The notes: generated from the sequence alone by a model not told the origin. A DNA stretch of 64,000 nt from Hyunsoonleella aquatilis (GCF_014270105.1 NZ_JACNMF010000003.1:124001-188000), one strand, 5' to 3'. Positions 38,401 to 49,081 are shown, counted from the first letter of the stretch. Program-made: numbers and translations.

Positions 38401-38990
38401 TTCCAGAAGAACACTTTAGTTCTGTTGTAGATTATGTTAAATCTCGAGGCATGGCCTGTAGTGTTTATGGCGCACAATTTTTAATGGATGGTTTGTACAA
38501 CGCTGGTGAAGCAGATTACGCACTGGAATTATTAACAAGTGAAGCCAAAAGAAGTTGGTACAATATGATCAGAATAGGCTCAACAATTAGTTTAGAAGCC
38601 TGGGATTATGAATATAAAGTAAACCTAGATTGGAACCATGCGTGGGGTGCAGCACCGGCTAATGTGATACCAAGAGGTTTGTGGGGTATAAAACCTAAAA
38701 CTCCAGGATTTGGCATTGTTACTATTAAACCGCAAATGAGTAAATTAAGATCAAGTGAGATTACTGTACCAACTGTAAGAGGTCAAATAAAAGGAAAATA
38801 CACCTATAATGGAAAACGATTGCAAACTTATGAAATTGAAATTCCAGGGAATATGGTTGGAGAATTTTCGCTAAATGACTTAGGAGGGAAAGACTTAATT
38901 CATAATGGTGAAAAAGTACCGTCTGCTTTTAAATATATCAGATTGTCGCCAGGTAAGCACACAATTCAACTTAAGATTAATTCATTTTAA
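35457..38990 (+). CDS. Bimodular S1 sulfatase / GH78 alpha-L-rhamnosidase
   Basis: A 1177-residue exported fusion (signal about 1-22). The N-terminal sulfatase (about 28-470) has the metal-binding DD at 39-40. Its formylglycine motif is C79-A-A-S-R83, in which C79 would be matured to the catalytic residue. The [15 protein letters not shown] segment follows near residue 304. The C-terminal part (about 490-1177) is a GH78 rhamnosidase: the D765-G-D-R-E-R770 motif carries the general-acid region, and [17 protein letters not shown] lies near 1060. The pairing would remove a sulfate and then the rhamnose it protected, as needed for Rha3S in ulvan. A similarly built S1/GH78 enzyme is known from the Formosa agariphila ulvan locus. 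Own promoter and terminator. Confidence 0.93.
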   Translation: MQNNNFLILIFSALYIFAPLYAQQKSASDKPNIIFILTDDQRFDAIGYAGNKFVETPEMDNLAKSGTYFHTAIVSTPICAASRASIWTGLHERTHNYNFQTGNIRGEYMANSYPTLLRNNGYYTGFFGKYGVKYNGLDEQFDEFDDYDRNNRFKDRRGYYYKTIDNDTVHLTRYTGQQALDFIDKNATNEKPFCLSLSFSAPHAHDGAPEQYFWQPETDGLLQNTKIPGPELGDDKYFLAQPKMVRDGFNRLRWTWRYDTPEKYQHSLKGYYRMISGIDLEIKKIREKLKAKGVDKNTVIILMGDNGYFLGERQFAGKWLMYENSIRVPLIVFDPRVNKHQDITDMVLNIDVTSTIADIAGVKAPETWQGKSLLPIVKQETNTMSRDTILIEHLWDFVNIPPSEGVRTEEWKYFRYVNDKSIEELYNLKKDPKETKNLMGNKKFKAVADKLRAKLDELGKKNSDAYRAAPTDLTVELIREPSTDVEIFDLKPEFGWTVPLGSKFQGAYQILVASSKSKIDNNNGDVWDSGRVASTQSTDVEYEGNPLEIGKTYYWKVRIWEQENRLVDYSEAQKFTTGKPDDYIISTENKYQIDKVNPVNFENRGDFYFIDFGKAAFATIDFNYTAKEPHTLTVRIGEMLDDKGNVNRTPPAKSNIRYQEIKVNVTPGKTRYQIEINPVPDKRMKGPSKAIPLQEGWPVLQPFRYAEVEGAQTALKAEDFEQLRYTSYWDDNASSFESNDDILNQVWDFCKYSIKATTFAGLYVDGDRERIPYEADAYLNQLSHYTTDREYAIARRTIEYFMKNPTWPTEWQQHVALLIYADYMYTGNTELIERYYEPLKHKTLYELSNEDGLITSTKVTEEFMYKLGFEKGYKKPLTDIVDWPSKNFAGSKTKGERDGFVFKPYSTVINAFFYENMKIMAEFATLLGKTQEALDFEYRAAKAKKAVNEQMFDKERGVYVDGIGTDHASLHANMMPLAFGLVPEEHFSSVVDYVKSRGMACSVYGAQFLMDGLYNAGEADYALELLTSEAKRSWYNMIRIGSTISLEAWDYEYKVNLDWNHAWGAAPANVIPRGLWGIKPKTPGFGIVTIKPQMSKLRSSEITVPTVRGQIKGKYTYNGKRLQTYEIEIPGNMVGEFSLNDLGGKDLIHNGEKVPSAFKYIRLSPGKHTIQLKINSF

Positions 38991-39011
38991 AAGAAAATGA
39001 ATACTTAAAAA

Positions 39012-39047
39012 AAGCCAGTAAGATTATGTTTTTACTGGCTTTTTTTG
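39012..39047 (+). terminator. Rho-independent terminator after the sulfatase-GH78 gene
   Basis: AAGCCAGTAA (39012-39021) pairs perfectly with TTACTGGCTT (39032-39041), with a 10-nt loop and a following T run. It lies 21 bp after the stop. The next gene starts only 47 bp further, and no direct-repeat promoter fits between. Confidence 0.9.
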
Positions 39048-39093
39048 TAAGTTTTAAGAAAGATAAAGACAAAATCTTAAAAAAAAGACAAAA

Positions 39094-41196
39094 ATGAAAA
39101 AGAGTTACTTTGGGTTATGCCTGTTATTAGTGTTTTGTTCTTTTGTTGAAGCTCAAAAAGAATTAGTTGCTACATTAGACAGTTCAACTAGAGTGTCTGG
39201 TGATGGTGAAGGCGGTTTGTATTTTGCTGGTACCAGGAATGTAAACTATAGGTTTTCACCGAGAATAACACCACATGGTGATTGTGTAGATGTTGTTAAC
39301 GGTTATGCATTTGTTACTTGGTACAAAGGGGGTATGGACACCCGTAATTTAATGTTGTCAAGAAAGAATTTAAACGTACCAAGCTCCAATTGGGTTACTA
39401 TTGAATTTCCACACCAACATGTTGGACAAGGTGGGGAACTTCTTAATGGTACAGGTATACGTGGCGATTCTCATAATACAGCGGCTATTGGAGTAAGTAC
39501 AATTGATAATACCATTCATATATTATATGACATGCACGCTTATAGGTCATCTTCGTTGCCCAATCATTTCTTTAATTATTCGGTATCCATGGCAAACAAA
39601 GCTTTTGTGCCTGATAATGAATTTACCCTCGATATTTTTAATCCTAAGCGAAATTATTTAAAACTTGGTGAGGACTATGAACGTATGACGTATCCAATGA
39701 TACACAGAGCTGATGACGGGAGTTTGATTGCCAGATACAGGCAAGGTGGCTCTGGTAATGGCGATATACTTTTAGCACATTATGATGGTAGTGTGTGGAG
39801 TGATAATTGGTTGTTTCATGAAGGTACGCTTGCATTACCTAATAGAAACAATATGTATGGCGGTGAGCGCTTTTTAAACGGTAAATTTTATTCTGGTTTT
39901 TCTATACGATACTCCACTAATAGTGATACTGATACCAGTAATGGCTATATGCTAAATAGCGGATTATATTATGCATATACCAATGGAATTCCTGCAAATG
40001 CATCCACACCATGGTTTGATGTTGATGATGTTTCTATTTCGTTACCAATCAGAAATAATATTAACCCAAACTTAGATCCAGTTCAGATAGCACAACCAGG
40101 TGATGATTATGGGACAGCTTCATTGCCTAGATCGTCTTCCGATCCAGCATGGACAGTTACTGAAAATGGTGCGATTCATTTTGTACAACGCGTTGATAGT
40201 AGAAACGTACACTATTATAAGTTGGCTACCGATATTAATTTTTCTAGTAATGTAGGCGGACTTATCCCTAATCCACAAACTCGTGGAGAAATTTACAGTT
40301 ACAAAAGCCATGTGTTTATGGTGGAGCTTTTAGGAGGAAAAGTAAATATTAAAACCACTTTGGAAGGACAAAATAATTGGAAAATAGTTTATACCGGAAC
40401 AGAATCTATAAACTTTGAGCATTTTGATGCTTTTGTTGAAGGTAATAAACTATATGTTTATCTCATGGAAGATACTGGAAACAACACACCAGGAGTGGGA
40501 GATAAACGCCCATTGTATTTTCAAGAGTTTACACTTTCAGAGGAAGACGCTCCAGCAAACCCTGATATTGTACTTGAGGCTGAAGATTATACAACAGCCT
40601 CGGCTGATATAGTAATAGGTACAAACCCTGGTGCTTCCGGGGGTGAATACATTGACGCCTTCCGAGGTGGTCAATTTTTGGAATATAGATTTCAAGTGAC
40701 CCAGGCAGGTCTTTACGACTTAGTGCTGTTTGTGGCGGTTCAAAATAATGACAATTCTCTTATGGATGTTACAGTAAATGGGCAGTTGTATAATGACGTA
40801 TTAATGCAAAGAACTTTCAGCTGGAACACGTATTGGGAGAATACCATCCCTAATGTTTCGTTGATTCAAGGTGAAAATGTAATAAGACTGGAGCAGGTAA
40901 GCTCGCTATCTAGCGAACCGGACAAACTGGAGTTATACTTAAAAACACCTTTGAGCATAGATGCGTTAGACCAAGATGATATCGCCATTTACCCTAATCC
41001 TAGTGAAGGTGTTTTCAATATTCAGTCTAATGCTCAAAACCTCAAGTATAACTTATTAAATATTCAAGGTCAAATTATTCAAAGGGGAAAAGTTTCTCAC
41101 AGTAAAGTAGATTTTTCGAACCACGCACAAGGGATTTATTTTTTAGAATTATCCAACGAAATTAATAAACTTGTTAAAAAGATAGTTATTGAATAA
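39094..41196 (+). CDS. BNR-propeller polysaccharide lyase (PL24/PL25-like) with CBM6-like and T9SS domains
   Basis: A 700-residue secreted protein with signal peptide (about 1-20, ending FVEAQ). Residues about 25-480 form a BNR_4-type beta-propeller. Two histidines, H127 in GDSHNTAAIG and H148 in YDMHAY, lie 21 residues apart, as in the active site of PL24/PL25 ulvan lyases. A CBM6-like module (about 487-615, DIVLEAEDYTTASA) binds carbohydrate, and a T9SS C-terminal domain (about 625-700, IYPNPSEGVFNI) targets it to the cell surface. It would cut ulvan at uronic acids by beta-elimination. It has no direct-repeat promoter of its own and forms a pair with the next gene, 11 bp downstream. Confidence 0.82.
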   Translation: MKKSYFGLCLLLVFCSFVEAQKELVATLDSSTRVSGDGEGGLYFAGTRNVNYRFSPRITPHGDCVDVVNGYAFVTWYKGGMDTRNLMLSRKNLNVPSSNWVTIEFPHQHVGQGGELLNGTGIRGDSHNTAAIGVSTIDNTIHILYDMHAYRSSSLPNHFFNYSVSMANKAFVPDNEFTLDIFNPKRNYLKLGEDYERMTYPMIHRADDGSLIARYRQGGSGNGDILLAHYDGSVWSDNWLFHEGTLALPNRNNMYGGERFLNGKFYSGFSIRYSTNSDTDTSNGYMLNSGLYYAYTNGIPANASTPWFDVDDVSISLPIRNNINPNLDPVQIAQPGDDYGTASLPRSSSDPAWTVTENGAIHFVQRVDSRNVHYYKLATDINFSSNVGGLIPNPQTRGEIYSYKSHVFMVELLGGKVNIKTTLEGQNNWKIVYTGTESINFEHFDAFVEGNKLYVYLMEDTGNNTPGVGDKRPLYFQEFTLSEEDAPANPDIVLEAEDYTTASADIVIGTNPGASGGEYIDAFRGGQFLEYRFQVTQAGLYDLVLFVAVQNNDNSLMDVTVNGQLYNDVLMQRTFSWNTYWENTIPNVSLIQGENVIRLEQVSSLSSEPDKLELYLKTPLSIDALDQDDIAIYPNPSEGVFNIQSNAQNLKYNLLNIQGQIIQRGKVSHSKVDFSNHAQGIYFLELSNEINKLVKKIVIE

Positions 41197-41207
41197 ACTA
41201 ATACAGA

Positions 41208-43067
41208 ATGAATAAACTCCTTACTTTTCTATTTTTCTTTCTCATAATTCTAAGTTCATGTCGACAACAAAAAGATGCTAAAATAGATGGTCAATTAAAA
41301 AAATGGCATAGAATTGTTCTAAATTTTGAAGGGCCTGAAACTAGTGAGATGTCTGATGATAATCCCTTTTTAAATTATCGTTTAGACGTCACATTCAAAA
41401 ATGGAGATAAGGAATATAAAATCCTAGGGTTTTATGCCGCCGATGGAAATTCGGCAGAAACTAGTAGTGATTCAGGGAATATTTGGCAGGTGCGTTTTAC
41501 ACCCAATGCTATTGGGGAATGGACCTATAACGTTTCCTTTAAGGAAGGAGAAAATGTTGCCATTGCAGAAGATATAACCAATGCCTCAAGTGCCGGTTTT
41601 ATGGATGGACAAACAGGTAGTTTTACCATTGCAGAATCTGATAAAACGGGCATTGATAACAGAGCTAAAGGAAAGTTGCAGTATGTTGGGGAGTCTTATT
41701 TAAGATTCGCTGATAGCCAAAAGTATTTTATAAAATTAGGAGTGGATGCTCCCGAGAACTTACTCGCCTATACTGATTTTGATGTGTCCACCAATGCACT
41801 CGGTTTTCAAAAAACATGGGAGCCACATTCTAAAGATTTTGATGATAGCGCCGCTCCATACCTATGGCAGGAAACCAAAGGAAAGAACCTTTTAGGTGCT
41901 ATTAATTATTTGGCAATTGAGGAATTAAATGTCTTTTCTTTTTTAACCTTTAATGTTGATGGAGATGATAGAAATATATTTCCTCATTTATTAAAAGTAC
42001 CAGTTAAAGACTATGAAACCTACGCTAGCGTAAAGAAAAATAAAGAGGCGTGGGAAAGCATGTTCCATAAAACACGGTTTGATGTTTCTAAACTAGACCA
42101 ATGGGAACGAATTTTTGAATATGCCGAAACTAAAGGCATGTTTTTGCATTTTAAAACCCACGAAACCGAAACGGATCATTTAATGGATAAGGGCGTTTTT
42201 GGTACAGAAGGTAAATTGTACTACCGCGAGCTAATTGCACGTTTTGGGCACCACTTATCAATGAACTGGAATTTAGGTGAAGAAAATAATCAACCTACTG
42301 AGGAAGTCCTAAAAGCAGCGGACTATGTTTCAAAATTGGATGCATATAAGAGTCATTTGGTCTTGCACACCTTCCCGAATAAGGACGATAGGTACTACGA
42401 TTTTATTGGTGATAAATCACCCTTAACGGGAGCGTCTTTGCAACTGAGTCATCCAGATTTTAATGATGTTCACGCTAGGGTTTTAAAATGGCGGGAAAAA
42501 TCAAACGCCACTGGTAAAAAATGGGCCTTGGCCGTTGACGAACCTGGAAAAGCAAATATTGCGCTATTGCCAGATGACGAAGACCCAGAACATAATTATG
42601 CCAGAGGAAGGGCTATGTACGGTACACTGATGGCAGGTGGTTATGGTGTAGAATGGTATTTTGGCTATGCAAGCCCCAATTCTGATTTAACATGTCAGGA
42701 TTTTAGAAGTCGCGATTTGTTTTGGGATCAAAATGGATATGCGTTACACTTTTTCAATAATTATATCCCGTTTTGGGACATGGAACCGCGTGATGATTTA
42801 GTGACTTCCGACGAAATATCGTATTGTTTAGCTAAGGAAGGTGAGGTTTATGCTATTTATGCAGAAGCGTATGCAGGTGAAATAAAACTAGATTTAGGAG
42901 CCTCTGCTAGCTCATATAAAATAAAGTGGTTTGACCCAAGGAAGGGTGGCGATTTACAAGAAGGCAGGGTTTCTTCGGCCAAAGGCCCAGGAATAGTTCA
43001 ACTAGGAGAGCCACCATCAGAAATTGATAAAGATTGGATGGTTTTAGTGAGTACTGATTCCATTTGA
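41208..43067 (+). CDS. Putative glycoside hydrolase lipoprotein with DUF5060 domain
   Basis: A 619-residue lipoprotein (signal ending LSSC, Cys about 18). Residues about 30-145 are a DUF5060-type beta-sandwich (KWHRIVLNFEGPETSE and WQVRFTPNAIGEWTY). About 170-540 look like a TIM-barrel glycosidase, with a probable acid/base at E358 or E359 (NWNLGEENN) and a probable nucleophile E445 (AVDEPGKA). About 545-619 form a small C-terminal beta domain. It belongs to no GH family I can name with certainty. The gene follows the propeller lyase by 11 bp, so it probably acts on products of that lyase. Its linkage chemistry is unknown. Confidence 0.72.
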   Translation: MNKLLTFLFFFLIILSSCRQQKDAKIDGQLKKWHRIVLNFEGPETSEMSDDNPFLNYRLDVTFKNGDKEYKILGFYAADGNSAETSSDSGNIWQVRFTPNAIGEWTYNVSFKEGENVAIAEDITNASSAGFMDGQTGSFTIAESDKTGIDNRAKGKLQYVGESYLRFADSQKYFIKLGVDAPENLLAYTDFDVSTNALGFQKTWEPHSKDFDDSAAPYLWQETKGKNLLGAINYLAIEELNVFSFLTFNVDGDDRNIFPHLLKVPVKDYETYASVKKNKEAWESMFHKTRFDVSKLDQWERIFEYAETKGMFLHFKTHETETDHLMDKGVFGTEGKLYYRELIARFGHHLSMNWNLGEENNQPTEEVLKAADYVSKLDAYKSHLVLHTFPNKDDRYYDFIGDKSPLTGASLQLSHPDFNDVHARVLKWREKSNATGKKWALAVDEPGKANIALLPDDEDPEHNYARGRAMYGTLMAGGYGVEWYFGYASPNSDLTCQDFRSRDLFWDQNGYALHFFNNYIPFWDMEPRDDLVTSDEISYCLAKEGEVYAIYAEAYAGEIKLDLGASASSYKIKWFDPRKGGDLQEGRVSSAKGPGIVQLGEPPSEIDKDWMVLVSTDSI

Positions 43068-43137
43068 GCTAATTAGGTTAAAATGGCTTATTCGTTCAAT
43101 ATAAAGTAGTTTTTTTTCTTTTTTCCCTAACAATAAC

Positions 43138-43181
43138 CGCACAGTACAGGACAGGTCTACAGATTTCAAATTTTATCTTTA
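43138..43181 (+). promoter_or_regulatory. Locus-wide direct-repeat promoter, copy 6 (Gfo/Idh-GH43-GH3-GH105 operon)
   Basis: The first half-site is weak (CGCACA, 43138) and the second is AGGACA (43148), 10 bp apart. TATCTTTA (43174-43181) starts 26 bp after the second half-site. The start codon is at 43336, so the leader is about 150 nt. Confidence 0.65.
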
Positions 43182-43335
43182 ACACTAATTATTTTGAAAT
43201 TGAATTTAGGACTTCTGCCCTCGAGCATAAAGGTAGGTTTTAGTCAATGAATTTATCAATTTGCATTATTTAAAATCGGACCAATCACTATCTCAAGCGC
43301 AAAATGCTACTTTCGGCGAGATAACTTGTAATTAA

Positions 43336-44307
43336 ATGGCTTTAAAAAATATCAATTGGGGAATTGTAGGTTGTGGCGATGTTGCGGAAATTAAGAGTGG
43401 TCCTGCTTTTCAAAAGGTACAGAACTCATCTTTAATTAGCGTCATGCGTCGAAATGAGGAAAAAGTAAAGGATTTTGCCGCGCGACATCATGTGCCAAAT
43501 TATACTACGAGTGCTTCAGAGTTAATTAACGATAAAAAGGTGAACGCTGTGTATATAGCAACTCCACCTTATTCACACTTAAACTATACAAAACAAGCTA
43601 TTCAAGCCGGTAAAAATGTGTACTTAGAAAAGCCTATGGTACTAAATAGTAAGGAGGCCGATGAGCTTTTAGGGATAGTGAACCAAAGCAATGTAAAGGT
43701 TACCGTAGCGCATTATCGTAGAAATTTACCTTTGTTTATCAAGGTTAAGGAATTGTTAGATGCCAATGTAATTGGTAAAGTATCTTCAGCAGAAATTGAT
43801 ATTGCACAATCTCAAAACGCCAATTTAATAGCCAAAACCGATGAAAATTGGCGGTTAAATCCTGAAATTTCGGGTGGTGGTTATTTTCATGATATTGCAC
43901 CCCATCAAATAGATTTAATGTATCATTATTTTGGTGAAGTTGCCAAAATAACAAAGGGAAACGTTTTAGGTAGCGTTTCTTCAAATGATTTGGTTATAGG
44001 TGAAGTGGAATTTAAAAACGGCGTTCAATTTAAAGGCAGTTGGAATTTTGCAGCTTCCGAAGATAGTGATAGATGTACTCTTAATGGAGAAAAAGGTACT
44101 ATTACGTTTTCTTTTTATAGCGATGAAATTAGCGTTGATACCAACAACAAAACCGAAACTTTTAAGTTTGAAAACCCTAAACATGTACAGCAACCTATGA
44201 TAGAGGAGGTTGTTGGTTATTTTTTAGGAGAAAACGAAAATCCATGCTCAGTAGGAGAGGCCGCAGTAGTGACTAAAATTATGGATACCTTTTGTGGAAT
44301 TGAGTAG
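43336..44307 (+). CDS. Cytoplasmic Gfo/Idh/MocA-family oxidoreductase
   Basis: A 323-residue NAD(P)-dependent oxidoreductase without a signal peptide, unlike the two exported relatives upstream. The nucleotide-binding motif WGIVGCGDVAEIKSG starts at about residue 8, the EKP motif lies near residue 98 (VYLEKPMVLNSKEAD), and the conserved histidine is in GGYFHDIAPHQIDLMYH. The family acts on sugars and sugar acids. Being first in an operon with GH43, GH3 and GH105, it may oxidise or reduce an intracellular product of ulvan breakdown, for example xylose or an unusual uronate. The substrate is not determinable. The next gene follows after 3 bp. Confidence 0.85.
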   Translation: MALKNINWGIVGCGDVAEIKSGPAFQKVQNSSLISVMRRNEEKVKDFAARHHVPNYTTSASELINDKKVNAVYIATPPYSHLNYTKQAIQAGKNVYLEKPMVLNSKEADELLGIVNQSNVKVTVAHYRRNLPLFIKVKELLDANVIGKVSSAEIDIAQSQNANLIAKTDENWRLNPEISGGGYFHDIAPHQIDLMYHYFGEVAKITKGNVLGSVSSNDLVIGEVEFKNGVQFKGSWNFAASEDSDRCTLNGEKGTITFSFYSDEISVDTNNKTETFKFENPKHVQQPMIEEVVGYFLGENENPCSVGEAAVVTKIMDTFCGIE

Positions 44308-44310
44308 TTT

Positions 44311-45660
44311 ATGAAAGTAAATTCTAAAATTTCAAAGATTTTAATGATTGCAATGATAAGTTTTGTATCATCAATTTATGCTCAAAACCCTATTGTGCCG
44401 AACGTAGGATTGAACGATCCGCACATCCACGTTTTCAACGATACCGCCTACGTTTATGCATCACATGATAAATCTATAAATAATGACAAATTTATTATGG
44501 AAGACTGGTGGGTGTGGTCGTCTCCAGATTTGGTTAATTGGACAAAACGGAGTGTTTTAAGCCCCAAAGACACCTATATTGGAAAAACGTTTTCAAGGTG
44601 TTGGGCCACCGATGTTGCCCACAAAGATGGAAAATACTATTGGTATTTTTCCGAGGGAAACGAGCAGACTGGAGTAGTAGTTGGTGATTCGCCCATTGGG
44701 CCATGGAAAGATGTTTTAGGTAAACCCCTTTTGAGTTCTGATTTAACGCCCACACATGAATACGACATGGCCCTTTTTGAAGAAAATGGTGAGCACTACA
44801 TCATTTTTGGTGTTTGGGATTATTATATTGCTAGACTTAATGACGATATGATTGGTTTAGCCGAAACACCGAAGAAAATCGAAATTAATAATCCAAGAGG
44901 CCCCTATAACCCACATGGAAATAACAACAAAATGCCAACGGACGATAAGCCGTTTTTGCATAAGCACAATGGCAAATATTACTTATCTTGGGGTTGCTTT
45001 TATGCCATAGCAGATAATCTTTATGGCCCTTATGATTATAAAGATTCGGTTATAAAAGAAACGAGTTTTGCAGAAGGTTTTGAAGCGCCTACATGGCCTA
45101 ACGGATTTTTACAAGGTCGTCATGGCTCATTTTTTGAGTGGCATAATCAATGGTACTATGTATATTGCGATATCAGTCAAACAGGAAATCGTTATTTTAG
45201 GGATAGCTTTATCAGCTATGTACATTATAGGGATAATGGCGAAATGGCCACAATACGGGTAGATGGTATTGGAGTAGGTAATTATGATGCCGATATGAGT
45301 ATTGAGGCAGAGGATTATTTTAAAGCCGAAGGCATAAAAAAAGTTGAAAACACTTTGGGAGGGTTTTCAATACAACCAATGGTAGATCAAAGTTATGTAG
45401 TTTACCCCAATGTGAAAGGGTTGGATGATAAAACTGTTTTGGAATTGGAAGTGTTGGCAAGCGAAGCTAGTTCAATTGAACTAAGAGAGACTGATGCTGA
45501 TGGTAAATTATTGGCTACCTTAGAAATCCCCAGAAATGATATTTATACCTTTCAAAAAAGACAATTTAAGACTAAAAACTTAAGGGATAACATTACCATT
45601 TGTTTGGTATTCAGAGGAGAAGAACCTTTAATGTTAAACCGTTTTCAATTTAAAAACTAA
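44311..45660 (+). CDS. GH43-family exported glycosidase with C-terminal beta domain
   Basis: A 449-residue protein with signal peptide (about 1-25). The five-bladed propeller has the three GH43 acids: base D36 in GLNDPHIHVF, D152 in EYDMALFEE, and acid E255 in FAEGFEAPTW. A C-terminal jelly-roll (about 330-449, SIEAEDYFKAEGIKK) resembles CBM6 and may complete the active site. GH43 enzymes remove arabinose, xylose or galactose; with ulvan as the locus substrate, beta-xylosidase activity is likely. It lies 3 bp after the oxidoreductase and 24 bp before GH3, in one operon. Confidence 0.85.
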   Translation: MKVNSKISKILMIAMISFVSSIYAQNPIVPNVGLNDPHIHVFNDTAYVYASHDKSINNDKFIMEDWWVWSSPDLVNWTKRSVLSPKDTYIGKTFSRCWATDVAHKDGKYYWYFSEGNEQTGVVVGDSPIGPWKDVLGKPLLSSDLTPTHEYDMALFEENGEHYIIFGVWDYYIARLNDDMIGLAETPKKIEINNPRGPYNPHGNNNKMPTDDKPFLHKHNGKYYLSWGCFYAIADNLYGPYDYKDSVIKETSFAEGFEAPTWPNGFLQGRHGSFFEWHNQWYYVYCDISQTGNRYFRDSFISYVHYRDNGEMATIRVDGIGVGNYDADMSIEAEDYFKAEGIKKVENTLGGFSIQPMVDQSYVVYPNVKGLDDKTVLELEVLASEASSIELRETDADGKLLATLEIPRNDIYTFQKRQFKTKNLRDNITICLVFRGEEPLMLNRFQFKN

Positions 45661-45684
45661 ACCAATTTAAACACTTAAAAACTA

Positions 45685-47946
45685 ATGAAGAAATTACTTT
45701 TTTTAGCAGTACTCTTAATTCTAGCGTCTTGCAAGACCGAAGACTCGAGTTCCAAAGATTATAAAGATGCATCATTATCGATTGACGAACGTGTTGAAGC
45801 ATTGCTTCCAAAGTTGTCCATTGAAGAGAAAGTGGCACAAATGCGAATTTTTCATGCCAATATTGGTACAAAACCTGATGCAAATGGCAACTTAAAACTT
45901 TCAGATAGAGTCATTAAAAAATTAAAGTTGGGCATTGCAGGAATTAAAAACCCTGGAGAGCATATTGATGCTGTTGCAGCAGCAAAAATGAATAACGAAC
46001 TTCAAAAATATATTATTGAAAATAACCGTTGGGGTATTCCAGCATTGTTCGTTACAGAATCCTATAATGGTGTAGATGCAGAAGGTTGTACTCGATTTGG
46101 ACGCCCAATGACATCAGCCGCATCTTTTAACCCAGAATTGGTGCAACGCCAATGGGATATTGTAGGTAGAGAAGCAAGACTACGAGGGATGCATATGTGC
46201 CATTCACCTGAAGCGGATTTGGTGCGCGACCCAAGATTTGGGCGTATGAGCGAGGCCTTTGGTGAAGACACCTATTTAACCACTCAAATGGTTAAAAACG
46301 CTGTTATTGGTGTGCAAGGGAATTACGAAGGTTTAGGTAATGGGACCCATATTGGTGCAGTGACAAAACATTTTGCAGCTTACGGACAAGTGTTAGGAGG
46401 CTCTAACTTTGCAGCTATCGAAATTTCTCCAAGAACATTAATAGATGAAATATACCCACCTTTTGAAGCCGCGGTTAAGGAAGCTAAAACTTTAGGTATA
46501 ATGGCATCGCATGGTGATATAAATGGTGTGGCCTCTCATGGTAATCCAGAGTTGCTTACCGGTGTTTTAAGAGACCAATGGGGGTTTGAAGGATATGTGG
46601 TTTCTGATTCTAACGATATTGCACGTTTGCACTATTTTATGAATGTGGCCGAAACCCCTGAGGATGCCGCACAAATGGGCTTGGAAGCAGGAATAGACAT
46701 CGATTTATATGCTGAGGATTCTTATTCATATCTTCCGGAAATGGTAAAGAAAAATCCAGAACTTGAAAAACTAATTGATAGATCTGTAAGACGTGTTTTA
46801 AGAACAAAATTTATTTTAGGACTTTTTGATAATCCTTACATTAATATAGAAGATGTAGAAAAAGGAAACAGAGCAGAATCGTCTTTAGAATTGGCGAAGG
46901 AATCAGATTTGGAGTCTATTATTCTTCTAAAAAACGAAGCTAATACGCTACCACTTGATGCTAAAAAACCTACTAAAATTGCGCTTTTAGGGCCTCTTGT
47001 AACAGAGAACACCAAAGCTATGTTTGAATCTGTAGCAGGCGACAATATTAAATTTGTTGCAGAAAAAGGGTTTCATTTAACAGATGAAACAGGTGGTGAA
47101 CCAAAATTGTTGCCAAGAGATGGAAGGGCCTTAGATAAACTGGTATCCATTGCTAGAAGCTCTAATGTTGTTGTATTATTTATGGGAGGCGATGAGTTTA
47201 CGTCAAAAGAAGCTTTCTTTACCCATGCCTTAGGTGATAGAGCCACCATAGATCCTGTAGGGCCACAGGACGAATTGATTGAGCGTGTAAAGGCCTTAGG
47301 CAAACCAGTTATTGTGGTATTAAAGCATAGAAGAACACTTTCTATTAATGCCATTGCGGAGCACGCCGATGCTATTCTGGATACTTGGGATTTAAGTGAG
47401 TTTGGAGACCAATCTACCGCAAGAATTATTTTCGGCGAGGTGTCGCCATCGGGTAAATCACCTGTCACTATTCCAAGGTCTATTGGGCAAATTCCATTTC
47501 ATTATAGTATGAAGGAAATCAATTATAAGAAAGAGTACTTGTTCCTAGGTAAAGGGCCATTGTATCCATTCGGTCATGGTTTGAGCTATGGCGATTTTGA
47601 ATATTCAGACATTTCAATTTCTAACGGAGAGATTACACCAGATACGGAACTTGAGGTAAGTGTGAAGGTTACTAATAACGGAAGTATGAAAGCCAAGGAA
47701 GTGATTCAAATGTATATTAAAGACGAAATTGGTTCAGTTACGCGCCCTGATAAGGAGCTCAAAGGATTCCAAAAGATAGAATTTAATGCAGGAGAAAGTA
47801 AAACGGTTTCATTTAAAATAACACCTAAAATGCTCGAGTTCACCCGTCTGGACATGCAAAAAGGACTAGAAGCCGGAGATTACACTGTTATGCTTGGCAC
47901 CTCTTCAAAAGATTATTTAGAAACTAAATTTAAACTTGTAAAATAA
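45685..47946 (+). CDS. GH3-family glycosidase lipoprotein
   Basis: A 753-residue lipoprotein (signal ending ILASC). The N-terminal TIM barrel (about 40-370) carries the KHFAAYGQV motif and nucleophile D308 in [13 protein letters not shown]. The alpha/beta domain follows (about 390-610) and a fibronectin-III-like domain ends the chain (about 640-753). The order and size are standard for GH3 beta-glucosidase/xylosidase-type enzymes. Beta-xylosidase or beta-glucosidase action on desulfated oligomers is the likely role in this locus. It stands between GH43 and GH105 with gaps of 24 and 7 bp. Confidence 0.92.
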   Translation: MKKLLFLAVLLILASCKTEDSSSKDYKDASLSIDERVEALLPKLSIEEKVAQMRIFHANIGTKPDANGNLKLSDRVIKKLKLGIAGIKNPGEHIDAVAAAKMNNELQKYIIENNRWGIPALFVTESYNGVDAEGCTRFGRPMTSAASFNPELVQRQWDIVGREARLRGMHMCHSPEADLVRDPRFGRMSEAFGEDTYLTTQMVKNAVIGVQGNYEGLGNGTHIGAVTKHFAAYGQVLGGSNFAAIEISPRTLIDEIYPPFEAAVKEAKTLGIMASHGDINGVASHGNPELLTGVLRDQWGFEGYVVSDSNDIARLHYFMNVAETPEDAAQMGLEAGIDIDLYAEDSYSYLPEMVKKNPELEKLIDRSVRRVLRTKFILGLFDNPYINIEDVEKGNRAESSLELAKESDLESIILLKNEANTLPLDAKKPTKIALLGPLVTENTKAMFESVAGDNIKFVAEKGFHLTDETGGEPKLLPRDGRALDKLVSIARSSNVVVLFMGGDEFTSKEAFFTHALGDRATIDPVGPQDELIERVKALGKPVIVVLKHRRTLSINAIAEHADAILDTWDLSEFGDQSTARIIFGEVSPSGKSPVTIPRSIGQIPFHYSMKEINYKKEYLFLGKGPLYPFGHGLSYGDFEYSDISISNGEITPDTELEVSVKVTNNGSMKAKEVIQMYIKDEIGSVTRPDKELKGFQKIEFNAGESKTVSFKITPKMLEFTRLDMQKGLEAGDYTVMLGTSSKDYLETKFKLVK

Positions 47947-47953
47947 AAACATC

Positions 47954-49081
47954 ATGAGTAAATCCATTGTAACACTAATAGCGGTTATGCTATTGTTCAA
48001 CTGTTCCACTGCACAAAAAGTAGCAGAAGTACAGTCTATAAATAAAGAGGAGGTAAAGGCCTCTATGATTAAGGCTCTGGAATGGCAAGAAGCACATCCT
48101 ATTTTTGCACTTGCACCGACAGATTGGACGGCAGGAGCCTATTATGTAGGGGTTGCAAGAGCCCACAAGACCACCAAAGATATGATGTACATGGCGGCCC
48201 TAAAAAATCAAGCCTATTGGAACAATTGGCAAACCTATACTCGTTTACATCATGCTGATGATGTTGCTATCTCATATAGCTATATATATATTGATAGGAA
48301 TGAGAATAGGAAAAATTTTGTAGACTTAGAGCCTACGAAAAAGTTTTTAGATGCCCATTTGTACGAAGACGATAATTGGAAAGCTGGGACAGATAAGACT
48401 AAGTATGGTAGAACTATTTTATGGTGGTGGTGTGATGCACTCTTTATGGCACCTCCTGTGTTAAACTTGTATGCGAAACACACAAACCAGCCTAAATACT
48501 TAGATGATATGCATAAGTTTTACATGCAAACCTACAATCAATTGTACGATGAAGAGGAGCAGTTGTTTGCCAGGGACATGCGTTTTGTGTGGGAAGGTAA
48601 CGACAACCCTACTAAAGAGCCTAATGGTAAAAAAGTATTTTGGTCTAGAGGCAATGGTTGGGTAATTGCAGGTTTAGCTTTGATTTTGGATGATATGCCA
48701 GCCGATTATAAACACCGTCCATTTTATGAAAAACTATACAAGGAAATAGCCGATAAAATGTTGAAAATTCAGCCAGAGGATGGATTATGGCGAACCAGTT
48801 TGCTATGTCCAGAAACTTACGATCATGGAGAGGTGAGCGGTAGCGGTTTCCATACTTTTGCTTTAGCGTGGGGCATCAACAATGGTTTAGTAGATAAAAA
48901 GCATACGCCAGCAGTAAAAAAGGCATGGAGTGCAATAGCTGCTTGTCAGCACGAAGATGGTCGTGTAGGTTGGGTACAAAATATTGGAGCTTTCCCAGAG
49001 CCAGCATCTGCAGATTCTTGGCAAAATTTTGGCACAGGCGCCTTTTTAATGGCAGGAAGTGAGATTTTGAAGCTAGATTAA
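47954..49081 (+). CDS. GH105 unsaturated glucuronyl/rhamnogalacturonyl hydrolase
   Basis: A 375-residue protein with a lipoprotein-like or signal N-terminus (LLFNCSTAQ). The alpha/alpha-barrel motifs of GH105 are present: [12 protein letters not shown] with the catalytic-type D161, [12 protein letters not shown], and [14 protein letters not shown]. These enzymes hydrate the 4,5 double bond of lyase products and release 4-deoxy-5-keto-uronate, the KduI substrate. It therefore links the lyases of this locus to the kduI gene. It closes the operon begun at 43336; a terminator follows. Confidence 0.93.
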   Translation: MSKSIVTLIAVMLLFNCSTAQKVAEVQSINKEEVKASMIKALEWQEAHPIFALAPTDWTAGAYYVGVARAHKTTKDMMYMAALKNQAYWNNWQTYTRLHHADDVAISYSYIYIDRNENRKNFVDLEPTKKFLDAHLYEDDNWKAGTDKTKYGRTILWWWCDALFMAPPVLNLYAKHTNQPKYLDDMHKFYMQTYNQLYDEEEQLFARDMRFVWEGNDNPTKEPNGKKVFWSRGNGWVIAGLALILDDMPADYKHRPFYEKLYKEIADKMLKIQPEDGLWRTSLLCPETYDHGEVSGSGFHTFALAWGINNGLVDKKHTPAVKKAWSAIAACQHEDGRVGWVQNIGAFPEPASADSWQNFGTGAFLMAGSEILKLD

